This document shows positions 61,974-64,000 of a DNA stretch of 64,000 bases, in pieces (position 1 is the stretch's first letter; every line of letters begins with the position of its first letter). The translations under genes were made by a program, and so were the position numbers. Location of the stretch: assembly GCA_023231005.1 (NCBI GenBank), contig JALNWG010000002.1:1-64000 (forward strand). The letters run 5' to 3'. Below the pieces are notes generated by a model. The model ran no database searches. It saw nothing but the letters and a program-made list of their open reading frames with translations, and was not told the DNA's origin. This stretch comes from Bacteroidales bacterium (GTDB lineage: Bacteria; Bacteroidota; Bacteroidia; Bacteroidales; FEN-979).

Positions 61974-62828
61974 ATGAACATCGCTATTAGTGGCGCGACC
62001 GGATTTATCGGGAAAGCGTTGGTAAAAAAATTAAAAGAGTCCGGTTGGGAAGTATATGAAATCGATAGGCCCTCATTTGGCTTATCTCCAAAAGATTTCG
62101 GAGAAAAATGGGTCGAAGGAATGGATGTAATAATTCATCTTTCTGGTGCCCCGGTTTCAAAAAAATGGACCATTCCCTATAAAGAGGAAATATATAAAAG
62201 CAGAATTGCAACAACCAAAACAATTACAGCCGCAATCAGGTCTGTTAAACAGCCTCCTTCACTTTTTATTTCCACCTCTGCCATTGGGATTTATAATTCA
62301 TCCGGAACTCACACTGAATCAGAATATTCGTATGCTGATACATTTTTGGCACATGTATGTAACGATTGGGAAACCGCTGCCAGGGAAGTGCAGGATCTTT
62401 CACGGGTTGTTATCTTTCGGTTGGGCATGGTGCTTAGCTCCGAAGGTGGAATTCTGAAAAAGATGGGTCCTTTTTTCCAGATCGGGCTGGGAGGAAAAAT
62501 AGGTGATGGAAAGCAATACATTTCGTTTATTCACCTCAACGATCTTTTAAATGTTTATCTCTTTGTGATCAATAATCCGTCCCTCTCCGGAGCAGTTAAT
62601 GTGGTGACCCCCTTCCCCGTTACCCATTCCGAATTTACAGAAACCTTAGGAAAAGTACTTAAACAACCGGTTCCGTTTACAGTTCCATCTTTTATGATAA
62701 AAAAAGTACTTGGGGAGGGGGCACAGATTTTATTAGAGGGTCAAAAAGTTTTCCCTGAAAAATTGCAACAGGCAGGATTTCACTATATCTATCCACTCCT
62801 CCGCAACGCATTAATCAGGATTTACTGA
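61974..62828 (+). CDS. TIGR01777 family epimerase-like oxidoreductase
   Basis: A 284-residue short-chain-dehydrogenase-fold protein. The NAD(P)-binding motif ISGATGFIGKALVKKL opens the protein at the ATG at 61974, with EIDRPSFG after the second strand. Further family features are VIIHLSGAPVSKKWTIPYKEEI, SRIATTKTITAAI, STSAIGIYNSSG, and the C-terminal DUF1731-like part (VPSFMIKKVLGEGAQILLEGQKVFPEKL, QQAGFHY). The family is related to plant and cyanobacterial SulA-like epimerases; the substrate is unknown. It converges on the S46 peptidase gene and overlaps its end by 7 bases. Confidence 0.93.
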   Translation: MNIAISGATGFIGKALVKKLKESGWEVYEIDRPSFGLSPKDFGEKWVEGMDVIIHLSGAPVSKKWTIPYKEEIYKSRIATTKTITAAIRSVKQPPSLFISTSAIGIYNSSGTHTESEYSYADTFLAHVCNDWETAAREVQDLSRVVIFRLGMVLSSEGGILKKMGPFFQIGLGGKIGDGKQYISFIHLNDLLNVYLFVINNPSLSGAVNVVTPFPVTHSEFTETLGKVLKQPVPFTVPSFMIKKVLGEGAQILLEGQKVFPEKLQQAGFHYIYPLLRNALIRIY

Positions 62829-64000
62829 GAGTTGCCGGATGGGATGATTTCCATCTCTTCAATCAGCCGTTTTGCTCCTGCAACCTTATCAATCACAAAC
62901 AAACAATATCTGATATCCAAGGAGATATTCCGGCATTGTGAGGGATCATACATCAAGTCGCTCAGCGTTCCTTCCCAATTCCGGTCAAAATTGATTCCAA
63001 TCAGTTGGCCCCATGCATTTAACACAGGACTTCCGGAATTTCCACCCGACGTATGATTGCTCGCCAGAAAAGCAGTGTGGATCGTTCCATCCCGATCTGC
63101 GTAACGCCCATAGTCGTGGTTCTTATAAAGGTACTTCAGTCGGTTATCTACCCGGTAATCATAGACGGATGAATCCTCTTTCTGCATAATCCCTTCCAAA
63201 GTCGTAAAATAATTATATTTCACTGCATCAGCAGGAATTAAATCTTCTACTTTCCCAAATGCAATCCGGAATGTTAAATTGGCATCGGGATAAAAATTCA
63301 TTTCTCTTTGCCACTCCATCAGCGCCATCATATAAACCCGTTGCAAACTGTCGAAGCAAACTGTATATTTCTTAATTTCTGGTAAAATTTCCTTTTCATA
63401 TCGATTATAGATGTCAAGCATCAACTGATACACCAAATCTTTTTTCAATAGTTTAATATCTGATTGCTTGAAATTACCAAGAAACTTAAGGAGCCGAGTT
63501 GAATCAGAAAAGATCGAATGGGTGATAATAAGATCTGCTTTTTCTGGCGTTAACTTCATCTCTCCCAACATCACAAACATTACCTGTTTATCAATAGCTA
63601 TGTTATAGTTTTTATAGAAATCACGGCTTGTTTTTGCAAGACCCTCTACTAATTTTTGACATGAAGCAGGTTGGAATTCTTTTGATTCACCCAATTTTAC
63701 CAGGTCGCGAAAACCGGAAGCGAAACGAACGATCTCAATAGCCTGACCAGCTTCAGTCAGATAAATAGAGGATCGATCAACTGGTAAATAATGATGGTAG
63801 AATGTTTGAAAAGAAGATAAAAGATTCCCGTACCGGATTCGGCGTTCAGATGTAGAATCAGCCCATGCTTGAAAGGATGATTCGAGAAGACTTTTTTTCA
63901 AAACAGTTTCGGCCTTTCGGATTCCCCGGGTTTGACCAATCATTTTTTTCCAACCATTGGCAATGCCATTTGCTTTTGGCGTATATTGTAATCGAATCAA
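62822..64000 (-). CDS. S46 family dipeptidyl-peptidase, 3' part (DPP11-like)
   Basis: The last 392 codons of a gene that runs off the right edge; the N-terminal half with the catalytic His and Asp is outside the window. The nucleophile motif is GGNSGSPVLNAWG, and 18 residues after that Ser comes FDRNWEGTLSD with Arg at the S1-specificity position. In Porphyromonas gingivalis this position (673) is Gly in DPP7 (hydrophobic P1) and Arg in DPP11 (Asp/Glu P1), so an acidic-specific DPP11-type enzyme is inferred. These periplasmic enzymes release N-terminal dipeptides for uptake by asaccharolytic or proteolytic Bacteroidota. The closing NISLDIRYCLFVIDKVAGA is typical of the family. Confidence 0.93.
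   Translation of the reverse strand: MIRLQYTPKANGIANGWKKMIGQTRGIRKAETVLKKSLLESSFQAWADSTSERRIRYGNLLSSFQTFYHHYLPVDRSSIYLTEAGQAIEIVRFASGFRDLVKLGESKEFQPASCQKLVEGLAKTSRDFYKNYNIAIDKQVMFVMLGEMKLTPEKADLIITHSIFSDSTRLLKFLGNFKQSDIKLLKKDLVYQLMLDIYNRYEKEILPEIKKYTVCFDSLQRVYMMALMEWQREMNFYPDANLTFRIAFGKVEDLIPADAVKYNYFTTLEGIMQKEDSSVYDYRVDNRLKYLYKNHDYGRYADRDGTIHTAFLASNHTSGGNSGSPVLNAWGQLIGINFDRNWEGTLSDLMYDPSQCRNISLDIRYCLFVIDKVAGAKRLIEEMEIIPSGNSQ

Noticed and set aside
1..64000. tRNA or rRNA genes, insertion sequences, prophage or plasmid genes
   Set aside because: No tRNA cloverleaf, rRNA segment, transposase, integrase or terminal inverted repeat was recognised in any intergenic region or reading frame.

Overview
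The window comes from a bacterium of the phylum Bacteroidota, probably the Bacteroidales/Marinilabiliales side. The evidence is (i) four secreted proteins with C-terminal sorting domains of the type IX secretion system (T9SS), (ii) a PorP/SprF-family membrane protein, (iii) LruC-domain lipoproteins, DUF4271 and S46 dipeptidyl-peptidase genes, all largely restricted to this phylum, and (iv) many promoters with the Bacteroidota -7 box TAnnTTTG instead of a sigma70 -10 box. Shine-Dalgarno sequences are weak or absent, as usual in this phylum. No rRNA, tRNA, CRISPR array, insertion sequence or prophage gene is visible; this looks like ordinary chromosomal backbone with a surface-protein-rich left end. 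||| Layout. 1-17.5 kb: surface and secretion region. It has a T9SS substrate (plus strand), then on the minus strand a 7.5-kb gene for a giant PKD-repeat adhesin followed by its PorP/SprF partner, a small lipoprotein, an unknown exported protein, and two tandem T9SS substrates that share a duplicated module. 17.6-20.8 kb: dnaK and a DUF4249-like lipoprotein. 20.8-27.8 kb: a plus-strand housekeeping run, panB - rluA-type pseudouridine synthase - DUF4271 - hemD - rnpA - yidD - S41 protease - cytidine deaminase - ChaN-like. 27.8-31.1 kb: minus-strand mnmA - M28 peptidase - gtrA. 31.2-37.4 kb: two tandem paralogous LruC lipoproteins, each with its own promoter. 37.4-41.1 kb: M1 aminopeptidase and MFS transporter (minus). 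41.2-47.0 kb: a NarL-type two-component system running straight into panC - panD - flippase-like - rfaE2 - radA. 47.0-49.4 kb: PNPOx-like protein, NDH-2 type dehydrogenase, small outer-membrane protein. 49.4-52.5 kb: hpt - adk - DUF486 - obg - PAP2 (minus). 52.5-53.1 kb: purE. 53.1-61.9 kb: minus-strand mutA - response regulator - hybrid histidine kinase - mutB - M16 peptidase - O-methyltransferase. 61.9-64 kb: a TIGR01777 epimerase-like protein and the 3' part of an S46 peptidase with DPP11-type specificity. ||| How the genes work together. PanB, PanC and PanD give three of the four pantothenate steps. MutA/MutB interconvert succinyl-CoA and methylmalonyl-CoA (propionate metabolism), and two signalling genes lie between the subunit genes. 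S46, M1, M28, M16 and S41 peptidases together with T9SS-exported proteins suggest a protein- and peptide-degrading lifestyle. The most unusual points are the phosphorelay genes inside the mut cluster, an MnmA whose second catalytic-cysteine motif is missing while a CxxC appears at the first, the paired LruC lipoproteins, and a perfect inverted repeat upstream of dnaK.
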